Shown: piece by piece, positions 41,450 through 48,948 of the stretch
Position numbering within the stretch: position 1 is the first letter of the stretch
How the letters are laid out: each line of letters starts with the position of its first letter
NCBI GenBank assembly: GCA_945965275.1
Contig: CAMFNB010000006.1
Location: 1-51,380 of the forward strand
Length of the DNA: 51,380 nucleotides
DNA from: an uncultured Clostridia bacterium
Lineage (GTDB): Bacteria > Bacillota > Clostridia > UBA1212 > SIG427
Direction of reading: 5' to 3'
Notes under the pieces: generated by a model
Database searches by the model: none
The model's input: only the letters and a program-made list of their open reading frames with translations
Told to the model about the DNA's origin: nothing
Translations under genes and position numbers: made by a program

Positions 41450-43804
41450 ATGAAATTAAGTGATTTAAAGGTCGGTCAAAGCGGCATTGTGTCCGCAGTC
41501 GGTGGCGAAGGAAATACCAGGCAGCACTTCCTTGACATGGGTCTAATTCCCGGTGTCAGAGTCACTGTCGTAAAGTTTGCACCCATGGGAGATCCTGTTG
41601 AAATTCGTATTCACAGCTTCGAGCTGACTCTCAGAATGGATGACGCAAAACAAATCAATATCGAGCTCTGCGATTCAGATGCAGAAGAACCAATCTCAAA
41701 GAAAAGCAAAAATATCATAGAAAAGACAGAGCACCCCGGTCTCGGCGAGGACGGAAAGTTTCATCCCAAGGGTTCAGGCAATCCTCTTCCCGATGATGAA
41801 ATTCTGACTTATGCCCTGGTGGGTAACCAGAACTGCGGTAAAACAACTCTTTTCAACCAGCTTACGGGTGCAAACCAGCACGTGGGTAACTTCCCGGGTG
41901 TAACGGTAGACAGAAAGGACGGTCCGATAAAAGGAAATCCGAAAACATCGATTACGGATCTTCCGGGAATCTATTCCATGTCTCCTTATTCCAGCGAAGA
42001 AATCGTATCAAGAAACTTCGTTTTAGATGAAAAGCCAAAAGCAATTATCAATATTGTTGATGCAACAAACATTGAGCGAAATCTCTATCTGACAATGCAG
42101 TTACTTGAGATGAACATTCCCATGGTTGTTGCCCTCAACATGATGGATGAGGTAAAAGGAAACGGCGGAAGCATTGACATCAACAAGATGGAGCTTATGC
42201 TGGGCGTACCCGTGGTTCCCATTTCGGCAGCCAAAGGTGAAGGTGTTGAAGAACTTGTAAAGCATGCCATTCATATTGCCAAATATCAGGAGTGTCCTCT
42301 TCGTCAGGACTTCTGTGACGAGTCAGATGAAGGCGGTGCCGTACACAGATGCATTCATGCAGTGGAGCATCTTATCAAGGATCATGCTGAGCGTGTCGGA
42401 CTCCCCGTTCGTTTTTCAGCAAGCAAAGTTGTTGAAGGCGATCATCTCATAATAGAAAAGCTGGATCTCGATCAAAATGAGCTTGAAATGATTGAGCATA
42501 TCATCACTCAAATGGAGGCAGAGCGCGGACTTGACAGAAGTGCCGCAATGGCGGATATGCGTTTTGAATATATCAGCAGAGTTTGCCGTGTCTCAGTAAA
42601 AAAGCCAAAAGAATCAAAGGAACACATAAGAAGTCAAAAAATCGACAAAATTCTTACAGGTAAATTCACTGCCATTCCGATGTTCATCCTCATTATGGTT
42701 GCGGTATTTTACCTGACATTCAATGTGATAGGAGCCTGGCTCCAGGAACTGCTCGAAACAGGAATCGATGCACTTACCGGCCTTGTAGATTCTGCTTTGA
42801 CATCCGCAGGTGTCAATGAGGTTATCCACAGTCTTGTTATTGACGGTATTTTTGCCGGTGTGGGAAGCGTACTGAGTTTCCTGCCGATTATCATAGTTCT
42901 TTTCCTCTTCCTGTCACTTATGGAAGACAGCGGATATATCGCAAGAGTTGCATTTGTAATGGATAAGCTATTAAGAAAGATTGGTCTCTCGGGACGAAGC
43001 ATAGTACCTCTTCTTATAGGCTTCGGTTGTACTGTACCTGCAGTAATGTCGACTCGTACCCTTCCTTCGGAACGAGATCGAAAAATGACGATTCTGCTTA
43101 CACCGTTTATGTCATGTACGGCAAAGCTTCCTATATACGCATTCTTTGTTAATGCCTTCTTCAAAGAAAACGGCGGACTTGTGATGTCCGGACTCTACGT
43201 TGCCGGCATCGTGGCAGGCATACTGGTTGCCCTTTTATACAAGAAAACTATTTTCAAAGGAAATGCTGTTCCTTTTGTAATGGAGCTTCCCAACTACAGA
43301 CTTCCGAGCCCGAAAAATGTTTTACAGCTTCTTTGGGATAAAGCAAAAGATTTCCTCAGAAAGGCTTTCACTATTATCTTAATTGCAACTATTGTGGTTT
43401 GGTTCCTTCAAAGCTTCGATTTCCACTTCAATTTGGTATCAAATTCCGAAGACAGTATTTTGGCAATGATATCAGGTATTATTGCCCCAATATTTAGGCC
43501 GCTGGGACTTGGAGACTGGAGAATAGTAACATCTCTTATTTCAGGTGTTATGGCGAAAGAAAGTGTTGTTTCAACAATGGAGATTCTTTTTACCGGAGCA
43601 GGCGGAATCACTGCTGCTCTCTCTTCACTTTCAGCTGCCGCACTCCTGGTATTCAGTCTGCTCTACTCTCCGTGTATTGCCGCCATTGCCTCAATCAAAC
43701 GTGAGCTTGGAGGAAAATGGGCTGTTCTGCTTGTTCTTTGGCAGTGTGTACTTGCATGGCTTGCGGCATTTGCAGTTTATTCAATAGGAGGTTTGTTCTT
43801 ATGA
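41450..43804 (+). CDS. feoB: FeoA-FeoB fusion, ferrous iron transporter
   Basis: A 784-residue protein. Residues 1-75 are a FeoA SH3-like domain (MKLSDLKVGQSGIV, FLDMGLIPGVRV), then a linker, then FeoB: G domain with GNQNCGKT at 125-132 and DLPG at 170-173, and a C-terminal membrane domain with two Gate motifs (VPLLIGFGCTVPAVMSTR and SPCIAAIASIKREL). It imports Fe2+. A GTG at 41432 is in frame, but AGGAGG lies five bases before the ATG at 41450, so I start there. Controlled by the metal operator just upstream. Confidence 0.95.
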   Translation: MKLSDLKVGQSGIVSAVGGEGNTRQHFLDMGLIPGVRVTVVKFAPMGDPVEIRIHSFELTLRMDDAKQINIELCDSDAEEPISKKSKNIIEKTEHPGLGEDGKFHPKGSGNPLPDDEILTYALVGNQNCGKTTLFNQLTGANQHVGNFPGVTVDRKDGPIKGNPKTSITDLPGIYSMSPYSSEEIVSRNFVLDEKPKAIINIVDATNIERNLYLTMQLLEMNIPMVVALNMMDEVKGNGGSIDINKMELMLGVPVVPISAAKGEGVEELVKHAIHIAKYQECPLRQDFCDESDEGGAVHRCIHAVEHLIKDHAERVGLPVRFSASKVVEGDHLIIEKLDLDQNELEMIEHIITQMEAERGLDRSAAMADMRFEYISRVCRVSVKKPKESKEHIRSQKIDKILTGKFTAIPMFILIMVAVFYLTFNVIGAWLQELLETGIDALTGLVDSALTSAGVNEVIHSLVIDGIFAGVGSVLSFLPIIIVLFLFLSLMEDSGYIARVAFVMDKLLRKIGLSGRSIVPLLIGFGCTVPAVMSTRTLPSERDRKMTILLTPFMSCTAKLPIYAFFVNAFFKENGGLVMSGLYVAGIVAGILVALLYKKTIFKGNAVPFVMELPNYRLPSPKNVLQLLWDKAKDFLRKAFTIILIATIVVWFLQSFDFHFNLVSNSEDSILAMISGIIAPIFRPLGLGDWRIVTSLISGVMAKESVVSTMEILFTGAGGITAALSSLSAAALLVFSLLYSPCIAAIASIKRELGGKWAVLLVLWQCVLAWLAAFAVYSIGGLFL

Positions 43805-43938
43805 ATGTAGCGGATATAATCATTATTTCAGTGATTGCAGTTGCTGCCATTTGTGCAGTTGTATATTTGATAAAACGCAAAAAGAAAGGTGTTTCATGCT
43901 GTTGCGGTGACTGTTCGAAATGCAGCGGATGTAAATAG
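43801..43938 (+). CDS. small FeoB-associated Cys-rich membrane protein
   Basis: A 45-residue protein starting at the ATGA overlap with feoB, with AGGAGG nine bases upstream. One membrane helix (about 5-24), a KRKKK stretch and a cysteine-rich tail (CCCGDCSKCSGCK). It matches the FeoB-associated Cys-rich proteins, presumed to handle iron or Fe-S at the transporter. Confidence 0.9.
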   Translation: MNVADIIIISVIAVAAICAVVYLIKRKKKGVSCCCGDCSKCSGCK

Positions 43939-44017
43939 CAAACGGTAAAAATAAAGCGGAATGATTTCAAAGCAATGCATAGAAGCATGCTAAAGATATT
44001 TAAAAAGGCAAAGTCCA

Positions 44018-44290
44018 ATCGAGTAGGGCGGAGTTAACCGCCCTCCCACACCACCGTGCGTGCCGTTCGGCAAACGGCGGTTCAATTCAAAATTAAATAT
44101 GTGCTACCTTTTGGACTTCGTTGCTTACGGTCAACTTATCCGCTCAATACACCTTAGTATCAGGTTTCTGTTCGTCAGGCTACGATTTCGCTATTGCTTC
44201 TTCTCTCCCACACCTCACGGTGTGAAACTTGCAATTCGCTTTTGAGTTCGTCGTTAACTACGCCTCAGTGGACTTTCACCACAGAGCATT
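44018..44290 (-). mobile_element. group II intron remnant without an intron-encoded protein
   Basis: On the minus strand the 3' end carries a domain V-like hairpin (44049-44083: nine-pair lower stem, bulge, short upper stem with GAAC loop), a domain VI-like hairpin (44025-44044: AGGGCGG/CCGCCCT) and the closing CTACTCGAT. Upstream, phrases such as GTGGTGAAAGTCCACTGAGGCG, AAACCTGATAC and GGATAAGTTGACCG are typical of the first domain. No reverse-transcriptase ORF is left and the 5' part is too short, so it is a deleted relic. The 5' boundary is approximate. Confidence 0.75.
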
Positions 44291-44308
44291 GATATGCCCG
44301 TCATACCA

Positions 44309-44333
44309 TAAAAAGCCGAAGGCACCTTCGGCT
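44309..44333 (-). terminator. intrinsic terminator just 5' of the intron remnant
   Basis: Minus-strand AGCCGAAGG / CCTTCGGCT stem with a two-base loop, followed by TTTTTATG. Confidence 0.75.
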
Positions 44334-44546
44334 ATATGATGTCTTTTTTCAAAAAGGCAGTCAAACAGACATATTTTTGATGTCTGTTTCATATGGCATG
44401 ACTCAGTCAGACAATACAAAAGCCTTGTTTTAGACCGATTTCGGCTGTTTTGTGATGTCTTTTTACAGTGAACGCGGTAAAAAGACGTCATAAATATGAC
44501 CAATTAAAGCGGTTCCGAGAAAAAGACAATACACACCTGACATATA
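44334..44546. other. gene-free, hairpin-rich stretch
   Basis: Contains AAACAGACAT/ATGTCTGTTT (44363-44389, perfect 10-bp stem), CCGATTTCGG (about 44435-44444), and GTCTTTTTAC/GTAAAAAGAC (44457-44486, perfect 10-bp stem), plus two copies of a GATGTCTTTTT motif. No credible coding frame. It could be a structured RNA or a small mobile-element relic. Confidence 0.5.
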
Positions 44547-44547
44547 A

Positions 44548-44583
44548 AAAAGCTGTATGAGACTATTTTCTCATACAGCTTTT
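44548..44583. terminator. terminator of the dockerin-glycosidase gene
   Basis: AGCTGTATGAGA pairs with TCTCATACAGCT around a six-base loop, with A and T runs on the flanks. Confidence 0.9.
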
Positions 44584-44598
44584 GTTTCATGTATTAAA

Positions 44599-46935
44599 TC
44601 AGTCAAATACCGGCTTTCGCTCTGTATAGTTTTCCTTCTCACTGAAGATATATGTGTATCTTCCGTAAGGTGCCGTATCACCGTCTGTATAGAATGAAAG
44701 CACCTCTCCTGTTGTTGCATTGTCTGCCCACTTGAACTGGATGTCAATAAGTTCTGTCGAAGATACTCCGATAAGTGATTTCGGAACCTTTACCATAAGC
44801 TTGTTGCCCTCAGACCTAAATTCAACTGTTCCGACAGTTGTACGTGAGTTATACTCCTTGTTGAACTTCTCAACAGTCATTTTACCGTCCTTAGGAGTAG
44901 TTCCGTTTACAATGTAATCAAATCCCTCCCATGAGTTCTCGTAGTCAGTTGTTGCACCGTGACTTCTCAGAAGAAGGGTCATTGTTGACGCACTGTTTAA
45001 TTCTTTAATTTCATCAACTGTTTCAACATAGAAGTAGAAGTTGTCTGCATCATATGCTGTCTTCATCATTGAAAGGTCATTTTTACCGGTTGTGTTTGTG
45101 TAGTGAATGTCACCGAAACCAATTGCATCACGGTCTCCGATTTCCTGAACAAAGTCTGTGTACTTAGAGGTAACATCATCCCACTGACTCCAAGCTCCGC
45201 TTATGTTGATTGTCTTGCTTTCGCCGATGTCAACTCTCGGATCCGCACCCTTAAACTCCTTAATAAGATTTGAGAATTGCATCAGGTAGTTATCCTTAAG
45301 AATTCCGGCAGAAGGCTCCATATCACGGCTTGCATTGTCACTTGCACAGTCACAGAAAACAATTGTTTCTTTCGGAAATGGTGCAAGACGCTGTGCACCC
45401 CACTCGTTCCATCCTGTCAGGAAAATGTTGCCTGCACCTTTATACATACAGTATTCAAAGTTCATTTCGAGGTTTGTTCCGTATCGCATGGCCTGCTCAT
45501 CATCCATGTTCTGATGATAAAGGCCGAATGTTTCATTTCCCCTGAAGCTTCTTAACCTGTCTTTGCCGCCGTACCAGGCTGATGTACTGAACATGATATC
45601 ATCGTTATGCTGAGCTGCTGAAGCACTCATTACGGTTCTCTTGTCAAGAAGTCTGTGTACTGAATCCTTTGTGAGATATCTGCTAAATTCCATCCACGGG
45701 AAACCGTATGTTGTTTTTGCTTCCTGAGGCCATTGTGCTCTCTGCATTGTGAATGTTTCTGCAACCTCTTTTGATTCACCGCTTCCGATAATCATCGGCT
45801 TGCCGTTTATCTTATACCAAAGGTACTGATATTCAGGATGTCCCTTGTAAATGACATCATAAATATGCTGCAATGTTTCCGTAGAAAGATTTGAAACCTG
45901 TCCGGGATCATTTCTTGTGTAGTAAGTTGCTTTCGGAACATCATATCCCAGCTTTGCATATTTATCTAAAACAGAAAATACAAGTAATGCCGCATCGTCG
46001 TATGTAAAGCCGTTTGTTGTGTCAAAAATAATATAATCAATGCCTGCTTCAGTAAGCATCTGAACTTCCTTTTCAACCACCCATCTGTCGGATAACGTGT
46101 AATATCCGAGAAGCGGTTCATCCCAGTGGTGTGTATGTCCCTGATTTCCGCCGCCGGCTTTGAGCCAATTGAATTCAGAATAAATTGCTTTCGGATTATT
46201 CTTTAAAATTTGTGTATTATTGTAAGGTCCGAAAGTTCCGTGGGAGCCGAGCCACAGGAAATAGAACATGCCGACTTCTTTGTTGTCCGTGTTTTCAACA
46301 GTAAGATAGTTGTCATAGTGAAGTTCTCTTCCCAGATCGTCCACTCCTCCGTATGTTCCGTTTATTTCTGAATACGGGCCCTCATATTTAATCTCTTTGT
46401 CTTCTCTTGGTTCAAAAAGTTCGACTGTTCCTGAGAAGTATTTCTTGAGCATCAGATAGTCAACGGATTTAAGTTGTCCGTCGCCTGACAAATCGGCTGC
46501 CTTCTCATATGCTCCCGTCAAAAGATAAGACCCGCCTGAAAAATGTTTCTTTAATTTAAGATAGTCCGTGGATTTAATCTGACCGTCACCGTTGATGTCA
46601 CCTTTTACTACCGCAAGATAACCTGCCCACTTGTTTTGGAATTTATATGACTGAATCTCAGCGCCTGTACCTACAAATGCCGAATCATCGAGCACATCAC
46701 CGTTTGCTCCCCCGATTACTCTGACATCTTCTCTTTTTAAAGATTCATTTTTAAGAAAAGAAACGGTATCCTGAGGTCTGAAGCCTGTTGCATATCCGTC
46801 TTCATTGCATACGATTTCACTGTATGGTGTAAATTCAAGTATGTTTTCTTCTGCCTGAGCAACTGCCCCTCCGACAATTCCGGCTGCCAGTGAAAGGGCA
46901 AGCACCGCAGAACCGAAAAGAAACTTCCTTTTCAT
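44599..46935 (-). CDS. secreted glycoside hydrolase-like protein with internal dockerin and C-terminal CBM9-like domain
   Basis: A 778-residue exported protein. A signal peptide (about 1-27) leads to a short beta domain and a type I dockerin with two F-hands (D113-x-N-x-D-G and D149-x-S-x-D-G, about 112-170). A catalytic region of the GH71/GH99-like type follows (about 205-600; GMFYFLWLGSHG, GIDYIIFDTTNG, FLTGWNEWGAQ). A CBM9-like beta domain closes the protein (about 620-778). The substrate is unknown. The frame is open 23 codons further, but GGAGGA lies before the ATG at 46935 and the signal peptide begins there. Confidence 0.85.
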   Translation of the reverse strand: MKRKFLFGSAVLALSLAAGIVGGAVAQAEENILEFTPYSEIVCNEDGYATGFRPQDTVSFLKNESLKREDVRVIGGANGDVLDDSAFVGTGAEIQSYKFQNKWAGYLAVVKGDINGDGQIKSTDYLKLKKHFSGGSYLLTGAYEKAADLSGDGQLKSVDYLMLKKYFSGTVELFEPREDKEIKYEGPYSEINGTYGGVDDLGRELHYDNYLTVENTDNKEVGMFYFLWLGSHGTFGPYNNTQILKNNPKAIYSEFNWLKAGGGNQGHTHHWDEPLLGYYTLSDRWVVEKEVQMLTEAGIDYIIFDTTNGFTYDDAALLVFSVLDKYAKLGYDVPKATYYTRNDPGQVSNLSTETLQHIYDVIYKGHPEYQYLWYKINGKPMIIGSGESKEVAETFTMQRAQWPQEAKTTYGFPWMEFSRYLTKDSVHRLLDKRTVMSASAAQHNDDIMFSTSAWYGGKDRLRSFRGNETFGLYHQNMDDEQAMRYGTNLEMNFEYCMYKGAGNIFLTGWNEWGAQRLAPFPKETIVFCDCASDNASRDMEPSAGILKDNYLMQFSNLIKEFKGADPRVDIGESKTINISGAWSQWDDVTSKYTDFVQEIGDRDAIGFGDIHYTNTTGKNDLSMMKTAYDADNFYFYVETVDEIKELNSASTMTLLLRSHGATTDYENSWEGFDYIVNGTTPKDGKMTVEKFNKEYNSRTTVGTVEFRSEGNKLMVKVPKSLIGVSSTELIDIQFKWADNATTGEVLSFYTDGDTAPYGRYTYIFSEKENYTERKPVFD

Positions 46936-46965
46936 AGTAGTCCTCCAAAAAAAATATATGTAGTG

Positions 46966-46971
46966 ATTATA
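46966..46971 (-). promoter_or_regulatory. extended -10 promoter of the glycosidase gene
   Basis: Minus-strand TGGTATAAT, 30 bases before the ATG at 46935. It lies inside the longer open frame, which supports the shorter start. Confidence 0.6.
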
Positions 46972-47047
46972 CCATAATGCAAAGTAAAAATACACATGAA
47001 GCAATTTTGATTTAATATCATTTTCTTTCTTTTTTTCAAAAAAGCTG

Positions 47048-47076
47048 TTGACAATTCAAATGCTATGCGTTAATAT
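47048..47076 (+). promoter_or_regulatory. promoter of tRNA-Lys
   Basis: TTGACA (47048-47053), a 17-base spacer and TAATAT (47071-47076), 17 bases before the tRNA. Confidence 0.75.
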
Positions 47077-47093
47077 AATCAAGCTGTTTGCAA

Positions 47094-47169
47094 GCACCTT
47101 TAGCTCAGTTGGTAGAGCAACTGACTCTTAATCAGTGGGCCCAGGGTTCGAGTCCCTGAAGGTGCACCA
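47094..47169 (+). tRNA. tRNA-Lys(CTT)
   Basis: A 76-base tRNA with encoded CCA. Acceptor GCACCTT/AAGGTGC, D-arm GCTC/GAGC, anticodon stem ACTGA/TCAGT with loop CTCTTAA (anticodon CTT), T-arm CAGGGTTCGAGTCCCTG. Confidence 0.97.
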
Positions 47170-47173
47170 GCAG

Positions 47174-47205
47174 AAGAGCTGACGAAATTAAGTTCGTCGG
47201 CTCTT
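47174..47205 (+). terminator. terminator of tRNA-Lys
   Basis: AAGAGCTGACGAA pairs with TTCGTCGGCTCTT (one G-U), followed by TGTTTTAT. Confidence 0.88.
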
Positions 47206-47221
47206 TGTTTTATAAAAAAAG

Positions 47222-47248
47222 GACCTGCCGACTTTTCACCGACAGGTC
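47222..47248 (-). terminator. terminator of the membrane-protein gene at 47265
   Basis: Minus-strand GACCTGTCGGTG pairs with AGTCGGCAGGTC (several G-U), followed by a long T run. Confidence 0.82.
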
Positions 47249-47264
47249 TTAATTTTTTCCTTGC

Positions 47265-48107
47265 TTATTTTATCTCGTACTTTCCGCCAAAAGCTTTCTT
47301 AAGTGTTGAAAGATCCTGAGGAAGGAATTCGAATATAAGATGATTTGTTCCGTCATCAAGTTCAAGAAGAACTGAATCAGAATGAATCTTTCCTGTTCCT
47401 GCCGGTAAAATACCGTTAGGATAATTCGAATAATAGCCGAAGCTTCTGATGTCCTCTTCGCTGCATGTGATTTCACCCTTTGCAGCATTAAAATCAAAGT
47501 CAGTGAAAGAAATGACACCTTGTGAATAAGACATATAGAAGCGCTTTTTGGACTGATTGAAAACATCACCGAAAGGAGTTAAAAGCTTACAGGATGTTTC
47601 AGAAGGATTGTTCACCGTACCGAGGTAATCAGCAATCTTTCTTACGCCCATATTGCAAAGCTCGTTCTGCTGACGGCCGATCATAGGTGAAATTGTCTTT
47701 GCATATTCAGTTGCTGAAATCTCATCGGGCTGTCCCGCATAATTCATTATGTCGTAGAACTTCTTTCTTTCAAGCTCTTTCTTATCTTCGCCACCTGATG
47801 CTTTTTTGAAAAGCTTGTGATTTTTAATAAGTTTGTATATTACAAGAACAACTACTGCAACGAGGATTGCGGAAAGTGCATACCAAAGAGTTGTTGCTTC
47901 TCCGTTCCTAAGGGCTCTTCTTCCGGTAATGAAATAAAGTGCTGCAATAAGAATAATGCTTACGGAACCCCAAATGGATGTGAGATAATCCGGTGGTGAC
48001 TGCGGCATCTTTTCAACCGTGCCGACATAAGCACCCTCGAAAGCTCTTTCAATAGTCTCTCTCGGATTAACCATATATTTCTTGGTTTCGTTTTTTACTT
48101 CTATCAT
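47265..48107 (-). CDS. uncharacterised membrane protein
   Basis: A 280-residue protein with no family I recognise. Residues 1-40 are soluble, two membrane helices lie at about 44-65 and 73-93, and the C-terminal 185 residues are soluble with a beta-rich end (MSYSQGVISFTDFDFNAA, SVLLELDDGTNHLIFEFLPQ). The end has the look of a PH-like or YcxB-like domain, but this is not firm. GGAGG precedes the ATG; a TTGGAA-18-TATTAT promoter overlaps the end of birA. It is a single-gene unit. Confidence 0.75.
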   Translation of the reverse strand: MIEVKNETKKYMVNPRETIERAFEGAYVGTVEKMPQSPPDYLTSIWGSVSIILIAALYFITGRRALRNGEATTLWYALSAILVAVVVLVIYKLIKNHKLFKKASGGEDKKELERKKFYDIMNYAGQPDEISATEYAKTISPMIGRQQNELCNMGVRKIADYLGTVNNPSETSCKLLTPFGDVFNQSKKRFYMSYSQGVISFTDFDFNAAKGEITCSEEDIRSFGYYSNYPNGILPAGTGKIHSDSVLLELDDGTNHLIFEFLPQDLSTLKKAFGGKYEIK

Positions 48108-48172
48108 TAATTAGGCCTCCTTGACCTGACTTTAAAAAGATATATCCTGAATATAATATCACAACAAAGTAA

Positions 48173-48868
48173 TTATTTCCAATTTTTAATTGATATCTCT
48201 CCTGTCTGTAAAATGCACTTAGTACCGTCTTCCTTCTCCACTATCAGGTGACCGTCTTCATTTATGTCTAAAACAAGTGCTCTGTATTCCTCGTTTCCCC
48301 TTGAGACCGTTACAATGCGATTCAGTACACAGGAAAGCTTTTTGTATTTTTTCATTGCTTTTTTTATATATTTCGGTTCAGAAAGCTTTCCGACTTCCCT
48401 GACGATTTTCATTGCAAGTTTGTAACGTTTAAGATCATCGCATTTTTCATAAACCGCGCCGGCAATATTTCGGATGTCCTCGGGGAATCCCCCTTCGGGC
48501 TCAACAAGATTAATGCCGATACCCACAATCACATATTCGCCAACTGACTCACAAAGTATGCCGCATACTTTTTTTTCGTCAATTATTATGTCGTTTACCC
48601 ATTTTATTTTACCGCCGAGATTTTTTGCAACAATCACTCCCGCAGCAGAGGTGATTTTAACGATATCCTCGGCACTGCCTTTCGGTTTTAAAAGCACACT
48701 CAAATAGAGGCCTGTTCCCGGCGAATAGAATGTTCTTCCTAATCTTCCTCTTCCGGCACTTTGATTGTATGCCACGGCTGCCTGCTCATCGGGATTACCC
48801 TCATTGCGGACAAGATCTTTCAAATATGTGTTTGTGGACGGAATCGTCTCAAAAAACTTTATATCCAT
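48173..48868 (-). CDS. birA: biotin-[acetyl-CoA-carboxylase] ligase without DNA-binding domain
   Basis: A 231-residue ligase that activates biotin and attaches it to carboxylase lysines. The biotinyl-AMP loop is SAGRGRLGR at 37-45; KWVNDIIID near 94 and ILCESVG follow. It begins directly with the catalytic domain, so it is a group I enzyme lacking the HTH repressor part. There is no ribosome site before the ATG; it lies six bases after a promoter -10, so the mRNA is probably leaderless. Confidence 0.94.
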   Translation of the reverse strand: MDIKFFETIPSTNTYLKDLVRNEGNPDEQAAVAYNQSAGRGRLGRTFYSPGTGLYLSVLLKPKGSAEDIVKITSAAGVIVAKNLGGKIKWVNDIIIDEKKVCGILCESVGEYVIVGIGINLVEPEGGFPEDIRNIAGAVYEKCDDLKRYKLAMKIVREVGKLSEPKYIKKAMKKYKKLSCVLNRIVTVSRGNEEYRALVLDINEDGHLIVEKEDGTKCILQTGEISIKNWK

Positions 48869-48874
48869 ATTTAA

Positions 48875-48903
48875 AGACTACCAAAGCGTTGAAAAACATT
48901 CAA
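48875..48903 (-). promoter_or_regulatory. promoter of birA, apparently leaderless
   Basis: Minus-strand TTGAAT (48903-48898), a 17-base spacer and TAGTCT preceded by TGG (48880-48875). The ATG at 48868 is at the expected transcription start. Confidence 0.5.
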
Positions 48904-48918
48904 TAGATATTTTATACT
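48889..48918 (+). promoter_or_regulatory. promoter of the alcohol dehydrogenase
   Basis: TTGAAA (48889-48894), an 18-base spacer and TATACT (48913-48918). It overlaps the divergent birA promoter. Confidence 0.6.
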
Positions 48919-48948
48919 ATTAACAACAAATTATCGGAGGAAACAATC

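Noticed and set aside
44060-44503. Two small ORFs (44060-44245 plus, 44276-44503 minus) in the region after feoB
   Set aside because: They lie across the group II intron relic and terminator hairpin, lack ribosome sites and have low-complexity or odd composition.
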